Below are positions 12,390-25,239 of a stretch of 64,000 nt of DNA, piece by piece. The stretch's first letter is position 1; the number at the start of each line of letters is the position of its first letter. Below the pieces are notes generated by a model. That model worked only from the letters and a program-made list of their open reading frames with translations, was not told the origin of the DNA and did no database searches. Both the position numbers and the translations under genes were made by a program. Origin of the DNA: Chionoecetes opilio (taxonomy: Eukaryota; Arthropoda; Malacostraca; Decapoda; Majidae); contig JACEEZ010023471.1 of NCBI GenBank assembly GCA_016584305.1, forward strand, positions 1 to 64,000. Direction: 5' to 3'.

Positions 12390-12851
12390 ACTCTCTTCTC
12401 TCATTTCTCTCTTATTGTTATTCTCTACTCTCTCGCCCTATCTCGCTAGTTGTTATGTATTCTACGTTATCTCCATTTCCTCTCTCGTTTATCTCTCTCG
12501 CTGTCAGTGGTCTCTCTCTCGTTATCTCTGTTATCTCTCTCGCTATCTCTCTCTCTCTCTTCTCTCTCTCTCTCTTGTTATCCTCTTTCTCGTTATCTCT
12601 CTCTAGTTATCTCTCTCGTTATCGCTTTCTCGTTATCTCTCTCTCTCGTTATCTCTCTCTGACGTTATATCCTCTCTCTCGTTATCTCTGCTCTTCGTTA
12701 TCTCTCCTCTCTCTCGTTAATCTCTCTCTCGGTATCTCTTTCTCTCTCGTTATCTCTCCCTCTCTCTCACGTTATCTCTCGTTATCTCTCTCTCTCTCAG
12801 TATATCTCTCTCTCTCCCCTCTCTTACTCTTCTCTCTTATGAGTCTCTCCT

Positions 12852-12882
<31 letters not shown>

Positions 12883-13077
12883 CTGCTCTCTCTCTCTCTC
12901 TCTCTCCTCTTCTCTCTCTCTCTTTAAATTGCCTCGCCAGCTGAGTATGTTTGTAAAAAAAAAACGGGGTTTTTGCGTTCCATTTGTGACACGCGAACCC
13001 CTAACCCTGAACCCAGAACCCAACCCTGAAAAACTGAAAGAATTGGTTCATGCAACTGGCACAAATGGAAGAGGCCT
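11858..13077. mobile_element. M1: 1.2-kb element with AGGCCTCTTCCATTTG inverted ends
   Basis: The left end AGGCCTCTTCCATTTG (11858) is matched in inverse by CAAATGGAAGAGGCCT at the right end (13062-13077). Similarity continues inward for roughly 35 bp (GAACCAGTTC / GAATTGGTTC). The flanks are TAT on both sides (11855-11857 and 13078-13080), a 3-bp target duplication. Inside lie a unique left arm (to about 12245), a long (TC)n and a short right arm, with no transposase. A second copy, M2, lies at 37122-45097 in opposite orientation and shares both arms. The 3-bp duplication would suit a PIF/Harbinger-like MITE, but this is an inference. Confidence 0.75.
12250..12925 (+). repeat. (TC)n compound microsatellite in M1
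   Basis: TC runs with interspersed GTTATCTCTCTC-type units in the second half (about 12500-12790), a higher-order variant. S/L-rich frames across it are not genes. Confidence 0.95.
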
Positions 13078-13127
13078 TATGGTGTGTTAAATATGTTAAG
13101 TTAAGTTCACCGAACACAAGTGTAGTT

Positions 13128-13330
13128 GGAAATATTGTGGTAAACTGGCTGGAGTTACGGTTAAGAAGTGTTCCAAAGCGATTGTTAGTTAGTTGCTGAT
13201 CCACTTGTTTGAGCCAATCACGGTGGTACAAGGCTCGTATATCGTTGCGCGTATAAGCAAGCCCCTTGTTATGAGATATTTTTTCAGGCTAAAAGAGTCG
13301 AACTTGTACGCCGCCATTTACGGTAAGTAA
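13128..13330 (+). repeat. Dispersed repeat R, copy 1
   Basis: Shares with 16860-17065 the ordered motifs TGGAGTTACG, CGATTGTTAGTA/T, TGCTGATCCA, GTGGTACA, TTTTTCAGGCT and CTTGTACG followed by GCCGCCAT. The spacing is nearly the same in both. No coding potential. Confidence 0.65.
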
Positions 13331-16300
13331 AATCGTCACGTTGGCTGGCTGAAAACAAGTACACGCAGGTTGGACGGCGGGAGTGAAAACAAAGCCGACC
13401 GGGGCGGTGCGCGCCAGCGCGGCCTGGCGTGCGTTATCTAGTCTTGGCTTTGTCGTTCTGAGTGTAAACACCTCACGTCCCCAATTTAGAGGGTACGCCG
13501 TAGGTCCAATGAAAAGTGAAATATAGATTATTTCGAATTGGCAAGGTTGTTTTCTTATTGACAATTGTGAGAGTTTTAAGGGTGCGTTGTCACTTCAACT
13601 TTTGTTTGAGCCACTACATTCTATGCAACAAATGACTTTTATATTCAGATATGCTAAACAAACATAGCTTAGCCCCGCATAAAAGTAACGGCTCAATTTG
13701 CACAACTATCATCAATTCTTGATCGTCTTTGTTCAGGATGGCTTCTCCATTGTAAAACCAAGTGGGTTGAAGCCCGGCAACTAGACAGAGCTCTGGATAA
13801 AAGTGGGCCGCCTTTGGTGGCGAGTGACGAGAGTTGCTGAGAGTGAGGTGGCCTACGTTCGGCGGCGTGATGAAGAGGGGAATCCTTCTCCAAGATACTC
13901 AGTGCATCCGGGAGGGTGGTGACACACACGCCTGGGGTGTACCCAGTGAGGCAGAGATTCGTGAAGGATACTGACCCCCATGGTGCTTGCCCAGTGGAAG
14001 AAATTCAATATCCGCCCTATTGTTTGTCACTACCAGTGGTTGTTTATTGACCGGTCCGTTTGACAGAAGGATAGAATATTTTGGACAGAAGGTTAGTAGT
14101 GGTGAAAGACAGAGAAACTAAAGCAGATAAAGGGAATTACCGGGTGAGAAGAATATGACAGGCTGTTTGACATAACGGCCGTGCCCTCACACACGAGCTT
14201 TCCTCTGCAAGGACCAGGAATCCCACTGCTCCAGCCCCCAGCGCTTGCCACGCGAAAGCACACGTGCAGTGTGACTGCCCCCTGGGCCAGCAAAGTGCCC
14301 TACTTTTAGACCTGGAGTGGCGTGTACTTACAAGAGGATCAAGTTGGTAGTACGGAGTGCAATGATGATGACAGGGGTAGGTGACGAATAATGAGACGCC
14401 ATAGAGGACAAAATGAAAGCAGCAAAGAGAAAGAGTTGGGAAGAGGAGGCTAAGCTGAAGAAGCAGGAAGCAGGAAAAGATGCAAAAGATCATGGACGTC
14501 CCAGTGAGCTGTAGGAGCAGATGGCCTGAGGCCATGCTGAAGATCACCAGGATTCTGAGGTGGATTGAGGAGTCGTCACCCATGCCACTCAGAGGAAAGA
14601 GGCAGGGAGCAACAGGAGGCTGCACATGACTGGTAGAGCGATCACTGCCAAGGGAAGAGGCTGGGGTCCCTGGACCATTGTGATGCAGTACTGGACAGGC
14701 CAGCTGCAAGAAGAAACAATGCCAGTCCGGAAACCGGCGCTGGCAACGCATCCAGGTTCGACGTTCCATCCCACTGCTGCTGCTGCCTTGGGCTTCTGGA
14801 TTCCTCCAGGGGGGTGGGACCCCTTTATCGCTGACGGCCACCTCTCTCCAGACATGTATAACCTGGTCTGCGATCCTAAGAAGCTGAGGAGGGCCAGGAA
14901 GGATGCCATAGCATCGGCCAGGGGACCTTGACCAGGGAAGCACCAGGGTTTACCAAAATAGTTGGATTGGGTTACGGATGGGAGGAGGACAAGAACCCAG
15001 GGCGATGGTGCCTGAACGACAGCTATTGGGAACTATCTAGCACCCAAGGATTGCATCCAAGGGAGTGAGGAGCAGTGTCGAGTGACAGAGGAGCCATCTG
15101 GAAAGGTACCTTTGGCATTTGTACCCAGAGGACCCGGTGCCACCTAGAGAAGGCCTGCGTTCAAGGTGATACAGGCTCTCTACGATCTGATGGTGACATA
15201 CGACTCCACCGACGCCCCCAACTGATCGTACTGCAAAGGTGACTCAACTAGGGCCAACACGGGGTGGAAAGGGTGTACTCACGCCACATTTGGAGAAGAT
15301 TGCTGGGACGCACGCAAGCTTTCTGGAGTATCATGACGTGTTAGGCATCACTACAATATACGAGGTCTCAGCACCCCACTGCGCCACTTATCACCAGCAT
15401 CGACGGGCCTATGACTCATCTGACTACCTTCACGGGATCCAGTTGTGCAGTTGTGTCCAGCGTGAATGAGATGCAGGTACAACGCGAGAGTTCAGGGGTA
15501 GTGCCAAGGCGAGTGAAGAATCTCACGGAGATACCGGGTAATCCTGGTCAAACATGTCCACGGACCAAGCAAGGTCTCATACGGCTGGTCCAGGCTGGTG
15601 AAGCGGGGGCGAGAGAGTTCTCCCGTCCAGCGAGCTGCAGCGAGATTAAGAATGTCTGGCATAGGTGTCCCAAGCAGTCCAGATGGTACACCCACAGCCC
15701 ACAGTCGGTCTAATGTACATGTGGACCAGAAAAAGCATGGAAACTGACTGGCAAAGAAAACGAACACCCTGGAAAATCTTAGTCAAGTTACTGCCTGCAG
15801 GTGTACTTCAAACTTACTAACGACATCAAGGTCACCACAGACCTAGAGGCGGCCCACAAGGCCACATCCTCACGAGCTCAGAGTGATGAAATGGTCGCAG
15901 CCCAAGAAGGTCCAAAACAGCTGTGACTTCTACGTGCACGGACAGGAGCAAGGGGAGCATGGTTTGCACACTCAGAATGTGTCCTCCTCTCGCTGATGGC
16001 GACGTTCAGAGTAGAGGAACAACCGAGACACGCAATTTGTACCCAGTTTGAAGCTGAGGGCTGGTGAGGAGTGTAAGCACCTTCGCATCCACCCAAGCTG
16101 AACTTGTCAGACCAGCTTGCAGACACTTATAGGCTGGCAGCCTGGCCAGAGTGCACGAGGCGGCATTCACCCTGTTCCAACTGTCCGTGGGATTCAGATC
16201 CAGGAGATCATGGTTATATAAGCCGTACGAGGTTCCCGGATTCTCTATCCCACAACTCAAGCACCGAAAGAGTCGTGAAGGCAGAGTGAAAGAGGCTGCT

Positions 16301-16859
16301 GGAGAGGGCAAGCAAGTGGTGGGGCAGCAGGCCAGAGGACGGGTTCATCCGGGCTAGGAGGCCCACCACGGGAGACCAGCCCGTTCAGGTCTAAGAAGGA
16401 CATGATGGGACACGTTACTCGGATAACGTAGAGGCTGTGACTATCTGTGAATGTTAGTGCCGGTATGAACCAAATGATCGTATGTAAAGAGAGCTTACCA
16501 CGCTTAGTAGACATTTGGATACTCATATTTGGTGCATGATGCAATTAAAACAGGACCAACCGGGGACACTGCGTACTCATTTAAGCATTATTCGAAAAGG
16601 GATGCAATATAAAAACGTGCGATTTTGCATAGTAAGAGATGCTCAAATGCAAATGGAAAAAAGATAAATCGTCTTAGAGAATTCCATTTTACCATAGGAA
16701 AATTGGCATGCCAAAAGGAGAAAAAGAATTTTTGTTTAATACGGGTCTACCCTACCCCCCATGCCTCACTACGTTGCCTGCCTCCTGTGCCTCATCACTC
16801 TTGTTTAAAATTGTGTAGGGTGGAACTGACGCAAAAAGTCTTCTTCAGTGTCGCGTGCT
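13331..16859. other. Unidentified 3.5-kb GC-richer block
   Basis: Not recognised. It is GC-richer than its surroundings. The longest frame is 268 codons on the minus strand (14137-14943), overlapped by shorter frames on both strands (14626-14931 plus; 15411-15713 plus; 16625-17104 plus). On the plus strand some stretches look as if they had once been coding (for example DPKKLRRARKDA at about 14870-14905), but stops occur every 20-60 codons and no domain is visible. It lies between two direct copies of repeat R, which may be its long terminal repeats or chance neighbours. Confidence 0.25.
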
Positions 16860-17065
16860 CTACAAGTGGCGCAAATGGTAGTGGTCCTGATGGAGTTACG
16901 TTTAAGTGCTGTACAGCACGATTGTTAGTAGTGCTGATCCATTATGTGCTACCTCAGTGGTACAGGTTCGCATTTTATGAGCCTTTGCCTATATGTACGA
17001 CCCTAGTTATGGTAAAAAATTTTTCAGGCTCAAAGGATCTACTTGTACGAGCCGCCATGTTACGG
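16860..17065 (+). repeat. Dispersed repeat R, copy 2
   Basis: Direct counterpart of 13128-13330 (motifs listed there). It ends close to the left edge of element A. Confidence 0.65.
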
Positions 17066-17122
17066 TACTGTCTTGTCGTACACTGCGCTGGCAGCAAATA
17101 TTAAATTATATGGTAATAGCAG

Positions 17123-17198
17123 TGTTGGGTATTGGAAACCAATGATTAGGAAAACATTATAGTGTTATATTCTGTTCGTTGATTCTCTTTTGTTTTTG
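17123..17198 (+). repeat. 5' LTR of A, left part (to the B insertion)
   Basis: Matches the first about 75 bases of the 3' LTR at 46267 and ends with TTTG, which recurs just right of B at 30886-30889. Confidence 0.85.
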
Positions 17199-18353
17199 TG
17201 TAACGCGATGATGAAATAAGGGTTAAAACCTTTTTTGCCTCATGATTGACGAAGAAGGTTTACGTTGAGTGGGGGGGGGGGAGGGGGAGTAATAATAAAT
17301 TTCGAGTAAATAAATGCTCTAGTTTTCCTCCAACGCCTCAGTTCTTATAATCAATAGATATAGTTTCCGACAATACTTTTGTCGCCTGCGATCGCTAGTG
17401 ACATCAGAGCGGACAAGGGCGAACAGGGAGGGAAGATAGCCATATTAGCTCTCACTCTTGCCACGTTTCCAGCTGGTAGTTACGTTGTGGGGGAGTTGTG
17501 GCTATCACCCTGTTAAAGGTATGTGCGGGAGAAGTGTATTGGTGGGGATGTAGGGGGGATTGATATATTATCTGTATAGCTTGACAGTGATGCTCCTTGA
17601 ATAGGTTATTTGTATTGGGTTTTGTGGAGCGGTGGAGCTGACTGCTAGTGAGCAGCTGTGGGAGCTGGAACGGGGTCAGCGGGAGCTAGAGTGGAGACCC
17701 GGACACAACAAGGAAGCAGCTAAGGCCATGTTCATAGCTGGAGTGTGTGTGTATAGGAAAGTTACACAGCAGGTGAGTCAGTGTGACGGGGAAGTTACAC
17801 ATGACAGTGGGGTGGAAGGAGTTATTGGGCGGTGTTTGTTGGTTAATATTAAAAACGAACGCAGAGGCCGCGTCGTGTCGATGTTCAAATTATACAGTTA
17901 TTGATTGTTTGTTAAAACCTTAGGTTAAGGGTTTGTTTTTTTTTTTTTAACCAAAAAAACAGTGTGATTCAGTGTGACGGGAAATTTACACAGTGATTCA
18001 GTGTGACGGGAAGTTACACAGTGACAGTGGGGTGAAGTGAGTTATTGGGTTTGGTTTTTTAAACACGAGCTGAGAGTTTCGGCGTCGTGGGATGTTCAGC
18101 ATTATACAGTTATTTTTGTTGTAAAACGAGTAGGTTAAATAGGGAAGTGATAGTGCTGGCGCCAAATCAGTAGGTGATAATGATACTGAAATACTGTTAA
18201 CGAGTTGCTTATTCAGACCCAGTATACCCACATATTCTCTTAAATCTTTATGTTTTTTCCCACTTAATGTGGTGGTGGCGGCAGCGTTAATAGCCAGGAT
18301 TGTGGAGCCCTATCGAGTGTATACTACCAAAGCTATTCAAGGGGGGCGCTACA
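17199..18353 (+). repeat. 5' LTR of B
   Basis: 1155 bp, starts TGTAACGCG, ends GCTACA. It carries an internal duplication: GTTACACAGTGACAGTGG-type units start at about 17793 and 18013. It is followed by a primer-binding-like AATGGTGGCAGCTGG (18356-18370). Confidence 0.85.
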
Positions 18354-19789
18354 ATAATGGTGGCAGCTGGTTTGGAATCCGATTTGAAGGTTCCGCTTAC
18401 ACCCACCGCGCTCTAACTAATTCCTTTTTATTTTTCAGTGCCAGTGTCCCAGGGATCGCACATACGATGTATAGGGTTTAGCGCTAGTTGGTGGATCCTG
18501 ACTATGACTATGTCCTATCAGATGACCGGGAAGTACGATGATTCCTAATGTAAGCGCAGTAAGAAAATTATAAGAGCGCCTAGTGTATGGGCAAGATTAG
18601 AATTTTTTTTTAGACGATAGATTGAACGTGATATGTTGCCAGAAAGTATATTTGAGTTAGTCATCGTAGGTTAGGCAGTAATGATATCAAAGAAGACATA
18701 AGGTGGGAGAACATTAGTGGAAAAATTATTAGGAAGGTAGTGAAACGGTACAGGCAACGTGCCGATGTGAGATAAGGATTATAATGATTAGAACATAGGA
18801 TCCTAAACCGACCATTCGTGGAGAGTTGAGCAAGAAACATAGATAAAGTAGCTAAAGCGAGATAAACAACAAGTTAGAACAAGAAACTATTGCAGTATAG
18901 GAAATTAAGCTTTAACGTAGATAAACCATATGAACAAGACTATAGCGCATGATGGAATGGTGCCGCACTTTAACAGGACGGGCAGGAGCTTGAGATGATG
19001 AGGAAGCTAGTAAATGTAATCATGCACAACTATCAGGCATGGGCTGCAGTGCCCCAGGCTTTCCGGCGGCCGGGTTACCCACATTAGAACACACACAGCA
19101 AAAGTGGCACTGTCAGTGTTGAGGCTTTCGCTAGGGCACGCCCCGGCAAATAAGCAACTTCTGAGGGTTGTCGTGGCTGTAATAGCCACCGTTAGAAAAG
19201 CCCCCAACACTAGGACCTAGTGTTAGTGAACACCAGTAGTTAGGAAATAGTGAGCCTATAGATTTTTTTTTTAAAGTTACGGAAGGGATGTTTTTTTTTC
19301 AAAGATGGAGAGGATTTGTTGATTTCCATAGAAAATTGGTGGATTTCCTCCAAAAGGGAGCAAAGAGTAATGGAGAATAAGAAGGAGGAGTAGTACCACC
19401 CATGAAAGACGATACCAGATCCAGAAAACAATACGAGGCGGTTCAAGTGAGATGAGTCATTAGAACAAGAAGTGGAAAGAACGAAAGAGGACTCTTGCAG
19501 TTATTGTTGAGAAATAAGGGAGGAAGGGAGAGGAGAAGGAAGTCAGGAGACAAGTGAGGTCATTGATAAAACCTAGGAAGATATACGAATGCTGAAACCT
19601 CATTGATTTGCAGGGAATCGAAAGCCGAGGAAAGGTTGGAAAGTTTTCTTTCCAAAGTAGAAAGTTGTTAGCGGTATTGGGAGGAGAGAATAGAGGATCC
19701 TTATGGCAAGAGGTGGCCCACAGTAAGCAATTATACAGTACAGACTGCGACCTCAGTTCAGGTCAATTTTAGATGATGGGGAGCGCCCC
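18354..19789 (+). other. B internal leader, no gene readable
   Basis: Primer-binding-like site at the start, then about 1.4 kb of decayed sequence. Frames at 18269-18481, 19007-19210 and 19240-19446 are short and show no motif. Confidence 0.3.
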
Positions 19790-20329
19790 TAACTTTATTG
19801 TGTGTTAACGAAGAATTAAACACAAACAATATGTCGACAGAAATCCTTAAAGCATTTTCGGAGGTCAAAGTATGATTGGCTGGAAGATCCTCAAGATTTC
19901 GCAACTAAAATTCAAATGCAAATACGCCATACTGGAAGCACGTCAAAAAACATCCAGGAGAAATTCCGTAGGGATAAAGATCATAAAAAATAAAATGTTG
20001 AGAGGATTACCAAGCCAATAAGGAGAAATTTAGAGTTTTCATGGATGGAAACAATTCCCACCTGAGAAACTTAGACTAGAGAGAGTGGGAGGACTGAGAG
20101 GGCCATCGCCGTAGAAGAGACACAATAGAATAATACGCACGGTAAACCAAGGCAGCGTCGAGATAACCACCCGCTGTCCCAGAGTATTCCTAAACCAATA
20201 AACAGGACACTGGTCAGCCAGTCAGTCGAAGTAAGAGAACTGCGAGCACAGATGGAAGGAAATGGGGGAGGTAAATTACAAGATTGAGAGTAAAGTGTGT
20301 AACGACCAGAATTCTCAGGGGAATGTTAC
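19790..20329 (+). pseudogene. Probable gag remnant of B
   Basis: A short readable piece, WLEDPQDFATKIQ (about 19880-19920), followed by K/R-rich and R/Q-rich stretches broken by stops, lies where gag is expected. No zinc knuckle is visible. The assignment rests mainly on position between the 5' LTR and pol; the sequence is cut on its right by the jockey-like element. Confidence 0.3.
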
Positions 20330-23300
20330 ATCCATGAAAAACTCTAATTCTCCTACTTTGGCTATCCATCTTCTTTCACCTTGACCAACCTGGTGAAAAA
20401 CAAGGCCTAAAACTTTTCTATCTCTCCAAGACTCCTTATAGAGCAGACTGGTGCAGCACCCTATACCCGTATTACCTGACCGAGCCTTGAGACACGCACC
20501 AACATTCTTGAACTTTTTCCTAACTATAAACCCTATATGCTACTCTGTGAAAACTATATCTCCGTGGGTTCCTCCGATCACAATCTTATTTCTGTAAACC
20601 TGTGTGTCCTATCGCTCCTGGTACCGTCTCTGGGCACCCACTAGCGGAGGTGCACGCTGGCACTTCAACCAGTGGCCACCGAGGAGACAAGGCCTGGTGG
20701 ATCGCCCGTGACGTCACACCATAGGATACCACCCGCTCCGCTCCCCGTACAAAGTTTACATACCTAATATACGTTTATCGTATAAAAGATATTATGTTAT
20801 TTGACGGAAAGTTTGTTCTCATAATATTATCAAATAAAAAACCGTGAAAACACACAAAGAAAATGCACAGTATGAGACTTTCAAAGAAAATAATAGCATT
20901 AACTTAACTCTTCGCCTTAATAAATTTTTCTCGCAACACATGTTTTAAATGGAGTAATAGAGAGAAGCGGAGTTGAATGCTGTTCCATTGATATATTTCG
21001 TTGCGTGATAATATGAATTAGCGTGTCATGCATAACATTAGGTTAACTAAATATAAACAATCATGAAATCTAGTAATTACTTACCATTAAATGTATATGT
21101 TTATCAGTATAAAATATATTACTGTATCTTCGGAAATGTTTGTTCTATAATATTATCAAATAAAAAACCGTAAAACACACTAAAAAATGCCATTATGAGA
21201 CTTTCAAGAAATATGCATGAACTTAAACTTTTCGCCTTTAATATATTGTGAATTTTTTTTAAAATGGAGAATATCAATAGAAGTGGAATTTAATTAGCTC
21301 TCCATTGATATATTTCCTTTTCGATAAATGAATTAGAACCATGCATAAATTAGCGTTAACTAAAAAAATAACATCATGAAATCGAGTAAATTACCCGATT
21401 TCATGATGTTATTTATTTAGTTAACGCTAATTTATGCATGGTTCTAATTCATTTATCAGAAAAGGAAATATATCATGGAAAGCTATTAATTCCTCTTCTA
21501 TTGATATCTCCATGTAAAAAGGTTTTTTTACAAATATTAAATGGCGAAAAGTTAAGTTCATGCATATTTCTTGAAAGTCTCATAATGGATTTCTTTGTGT
21601 TTTTACGTTTTTATTTTGATAATATTATAGACAACATTTCGAAGATAACAAGATATCTTTATCTGATAACATTATATTAGGTAGGTAAACTTGTACGGGG
21701 AGAGGAGCGGTGGGATCCGAATGGTGGTGGACGGACGGGGATCCACCAGGCCTTGTCTCTCGGTGGTCTCGCTTCAACTCAGCTAAGTGGGAAGACCTAA
21801 GGCAGTACACTCTATTTTCCATGGAATGATTACTCTTCCTCTCAGAGACCATCTCTTTGTGCAGAGCGAGTAACTGAGGTCGTAGTCTCTGTCATGGAGG
21901 CCGTAACGACATTCCACACACTTTCCTCTAATCCTAAAGCCCGTCACTTGGTTTAGCTCTGCTTGTTCTCTATGCTGTCCGAGATAGGAGAGGTGGCCAC
22001 AAAACGTCACCGTAAGCAATATCATCTCTGAACTCATGCCCTTTATATTCTCCCGTATCAGCCAAATCATTTCTTCACAACTCACCAAAAACTCTTTCAT
22101 TCATAGAAAAATGTCAAAATTTCTGATCACATCCCTCTCGTGACTTCTGGCATCTAGCTAATAACATCTCCAACAATTTTTTCTTCTTCATCTTTCCCTC
22201 CTATGCTTCACCCAGATGGCTCCCACAGCTGCTCATCTCTGCTAAAGATGAACTCTTCGCTCAAACTTTGCCTAAAAATTCCACTCTGGTTGATGAATGG
22301 CTTGTTTCCTCCTTCTCCTCCACCTCTGACTATATATGCCTGTCATTAAGATCACTTCGATGATGTTTTCTTTGCCCTTTCCTGGCCTAGATCCTCGGAA
22401 AGCTTACGGTCCTGACGGAGTCCCCTCTATTGTTCTCAAAAAACGGTGCTTCTGTGCTTTGCACCTTGCCTGGGCAACTTTTCGTCCTTTGTCTATCTAC
22501 TTCCACTTTCTCTTCTTCCTGCTGGAAGTTTGCTCACATCCAACCGTTCCTAAGAAGGTGACCGTTTCTAATCCTTCAAACTACCGTCCTATTAGCTTTG
22601 GACTTCCTGCTTTCTAAAGTTTTTGAATCTATACTTAATAAGAAGATTTCTTAAGCATCTATCTGCTCACGAAACTTCTATCTGAATCGTCAGTACGTTC
22701 CGTAAGGGCGATCTAACTGCGATCTTCTAGCTTTCCTAACTGATCTTGGTCATCCTCCTTTAGGGGTTTCGTGATTACTTTTGGCTGTTGCCCTTGGAAC
22801 ATATCAAAGCTTTTGATAGAGTCTGGCAGCAAATCTTATTTCCAACACCCTCATTCGTTTTCTATCCTTCTCTTCTGTACCTTCATCTTAAGTTTCCTTT
22901 CAACCGTTCTATTGCAGCTACTGTAGAACGGACACTGTCTTCTCCTAAATCTATTAATAGTGGTGTTCCCAGGGTCTGTCCTATCACCCCACTCTCTTTC
23001 TATTATTCATTAATGATCTTCTTAGTCTACTCAAATCCGCTATCCACTCCTAGGGGAGAGGGCGCTATGATTCTACCTGCATTTTTCAACGTCGTTTATT
23101 AGACGTATCCAAGCTCAACAGGAAAAAGTGATTCACGGAGAATTCCACCGAGCGCCTAACTTCTGATCTTTCTATAATTTCTGATTGGGGCAAAGCAAAC
23201 CTTGGTTTTTGTTCAATGCCTCAAAACCACTTTCTTTCAACAACTATCCTACTCGACAAAACCTACCAGATAACTACCCCTCTTCTTCAATGACCACTCA

Positions 23301-24028
23301 ACTGTCTCCTTCTTCTACAATGAACATTCTAGGACTAATCCTTTACACAAATCTTGAAACTGAAATCTCCCTCGCATCTCTTGCTAAAAGCTTCTAAGAG
23401 TTTAAGTGTCCTGTGGCGTCTGCGTCCTTTTTTTCTCCCTCCCATTGCTTTGCTCTCTACAGGGCCTTATCCGCCACTGTATGGAGTATGTCTACACATG
23501 TTTTGGGAGGAGGTCCACTCATACAGCTCTCCTACAGGGTTGAGTCAAAGCTTTTCGTCGGCATCAACTCCTCTCCTCTGACTGACTGTCTTCAATCTTA
23601 ATCATCGCGCAATGTTTGCTTCTCTTGCTCTCTGACCTCTTCTACCGTTATTTTCATGCTCAATGCTCCTTCTGAACTTTCTAACTGCATGCCTCCACCT
23701 CTCCGCGACCTTCGCCTGCACAAGACTTTCTACTCTTCTTCATCCTATTCTGTTCATCTCCTAATGCAAGAGTTTAATCAAGTATCTTTACTCTTTCCAT
23801 CCCTTTCACTGGTAAACTCTGGGAACCTCTGCTTCTGTTTCCTATTTTTTCCACTTCTATGACTTAAATCTTTTCAAAAGAAGAGTAACAAGACCCTCCC
23901 GAACTAAATTGGCTCACCGCCTCTGTTTTATTTTATTCTTCTTACGTCTTCTTTATAGGGATCTGGCACCTAAGCGACTTTGTGTTACCCATATTCTTGT
24001 TGTGCCGTTTGGCCGTTTCCTGTGATGT

Positions 24029-24052
<24 letters not shown>
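20330..24052 (+). mobile_element. Jockey-like non-LTR retrotransposon (broken) in B
   Basis: An endonuclease C-terminus with the motif SSDHNLISV (about 20565-20595) is followed, after the F1 insertion, by RT sequence on the plus strand: RKAYGPDGVPSIVLK (about 22395-22440), SNPSNYRPI (about 22570-22596), the palm A motif around IKAFDRVW (about 22800-22830), SGVPRVCPITP (about 22960-22990) and NILGL (about 23320). The expected YADD catalytic box near 23050-23080 cannot be read. It ends with a run of about 24 A residues (24028-24052), the usual 3' end of this group. At least eight frameshifts make it dead. Its 5' end is approximate. Confidence 0.8.
20670..21771. mobile_element. F1: palindromic hAT-like element in the jockey-like element
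   Basis: The left end begins CAGTGGCCACCGAGGAGACA and the right end is its imperfect inverse (about 33 bp). CTTCAAC flanks both sides (20663-20669, 21772-21778), and 7 of 8 bases match if extended by one. The interior is an inverted repeat with centre near 21387, where TTAACGCTAATTTATGCAT meets its complement across an ACCCGATTTCATGATG / CATCATGAAATCGAG stem. The left arm also holds an extra direct copy of the ATATTATCAAATAAAAAACCG module (about 20830 and 21155). No coding sequence. Its core is shared with the units at 46723-47760. Confidence 0.8.
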
Positions 24053-24059
<7 letters not shown>

Positions 24060-25239
24060 CACAGTTTAGATTGGAGAAGGAGTTCCCAGAGATTTGTGTC
24101 CCTATTGTTTAAATGACAACCACTCAGCCGCTACTGTAGAAGGAAGCCTAGGGTAGCAACGCTTGTTCGATTTGCTGAGAGTAGATGTAGGAGGGTAGTC
24201 CAAATTTGTCCTGGAGGAAAGGGTTCTCCAGGTGACTATGTTAAACATCGATCCCCATAATCCCCTTAGCCATTAATGACACGTCACGGAAGTTTTAGTA
24301 GAACACAGGAAGCGAATATTCACTTTATAAAGAAGAGCGCAAGCTTTAGACTTACAATAAATAAGAACCCACATAACATCCGCTAGTTTGACCGCCAAAC
24401 TGGCAAGGAGTTGAGAATCTTAAGGGTCAAGTGAAAGTAAAAATAACCCTAGGAGGCAGATAGAACAATAGAAGTGTTAATGTTAGTAGTGCCATACCAG
24501 TATTTGTACACCCAGCCCTGATGGATGAATGAGTATAGGACTAGACGAAATGACTATAAATACCAACAAAAAAAAAGTCATGTGGGCTAACCTAACTACC
24601 CCTTAATTTTGTTGAACACGATACGGGCCACATAAGAGCATGTTAAGAGCGAAGGAGTGCAAATATGAAGTGGCATAATCAGCTGTCATATAAGAAAATA
24701 CAGCAAAGCGTGCCATAAGACCAGAAATAACTCATGGTTAGAAAATTACCAGTGGACGAGATAGAGGGAACCATCTCTTGGTGACCCTAGGAAAAACAAG
24801 TGCAAAATATAGCACCTATGTGTGTCCAGGTTACTAAAGAAAGAACTATCTTTTCTCCATAATTAATAACAGTAATGGACCGTTGAAGTTACGTTCTGGT
24901 ACAGTTTTAGCTAAGGGATAGAGTAGTAAACTCAGAATAAAATTAAAGATCAGCAAGTTCCCGGCAGGACGCACGTTGTCTCATCACTGAGAATGATTAC
25001 CTAATTTGACCCGATACTGATGTTAGGCAAAGTATGACTCGACAGAACGAATACAGCTATTCGGAAAAGGAAGACTGGAAGCACCTAAGTGACAGGAGAA
25101 ACACTATCTTTTCGCCTTAATAAAACAACACATAACTTATTTATCTTAATGCGGAGAACTAGCTAGGCACCATAAAAACTGAACCAGCTCAATTCAGGTG
25201 TTAGATCCAAAAACCGTGTAGATGAGGTCACATATAGGT
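24053..25239 (+). other. B internal region, decayed
   Basis: Probably the gag end and protease region of B by position. No DTG/DSG protease motif or zinc knuckle could be identified and no open frame exceeds 60 codons. Confidence 0.3.

Noticed and set aside
12244..13090. Plus-strand frames of 70-211 codons
   Set aside because: S/L-rich translation of the (TC)n inside M1; the end is M1's right arm.
14137..14943. 268-codon minus-strand frame as a host gene
   Set aside because: No domain, heavy W/C/H/P content, and competing frames on the plus strand; kept only as part of an unidentified block.
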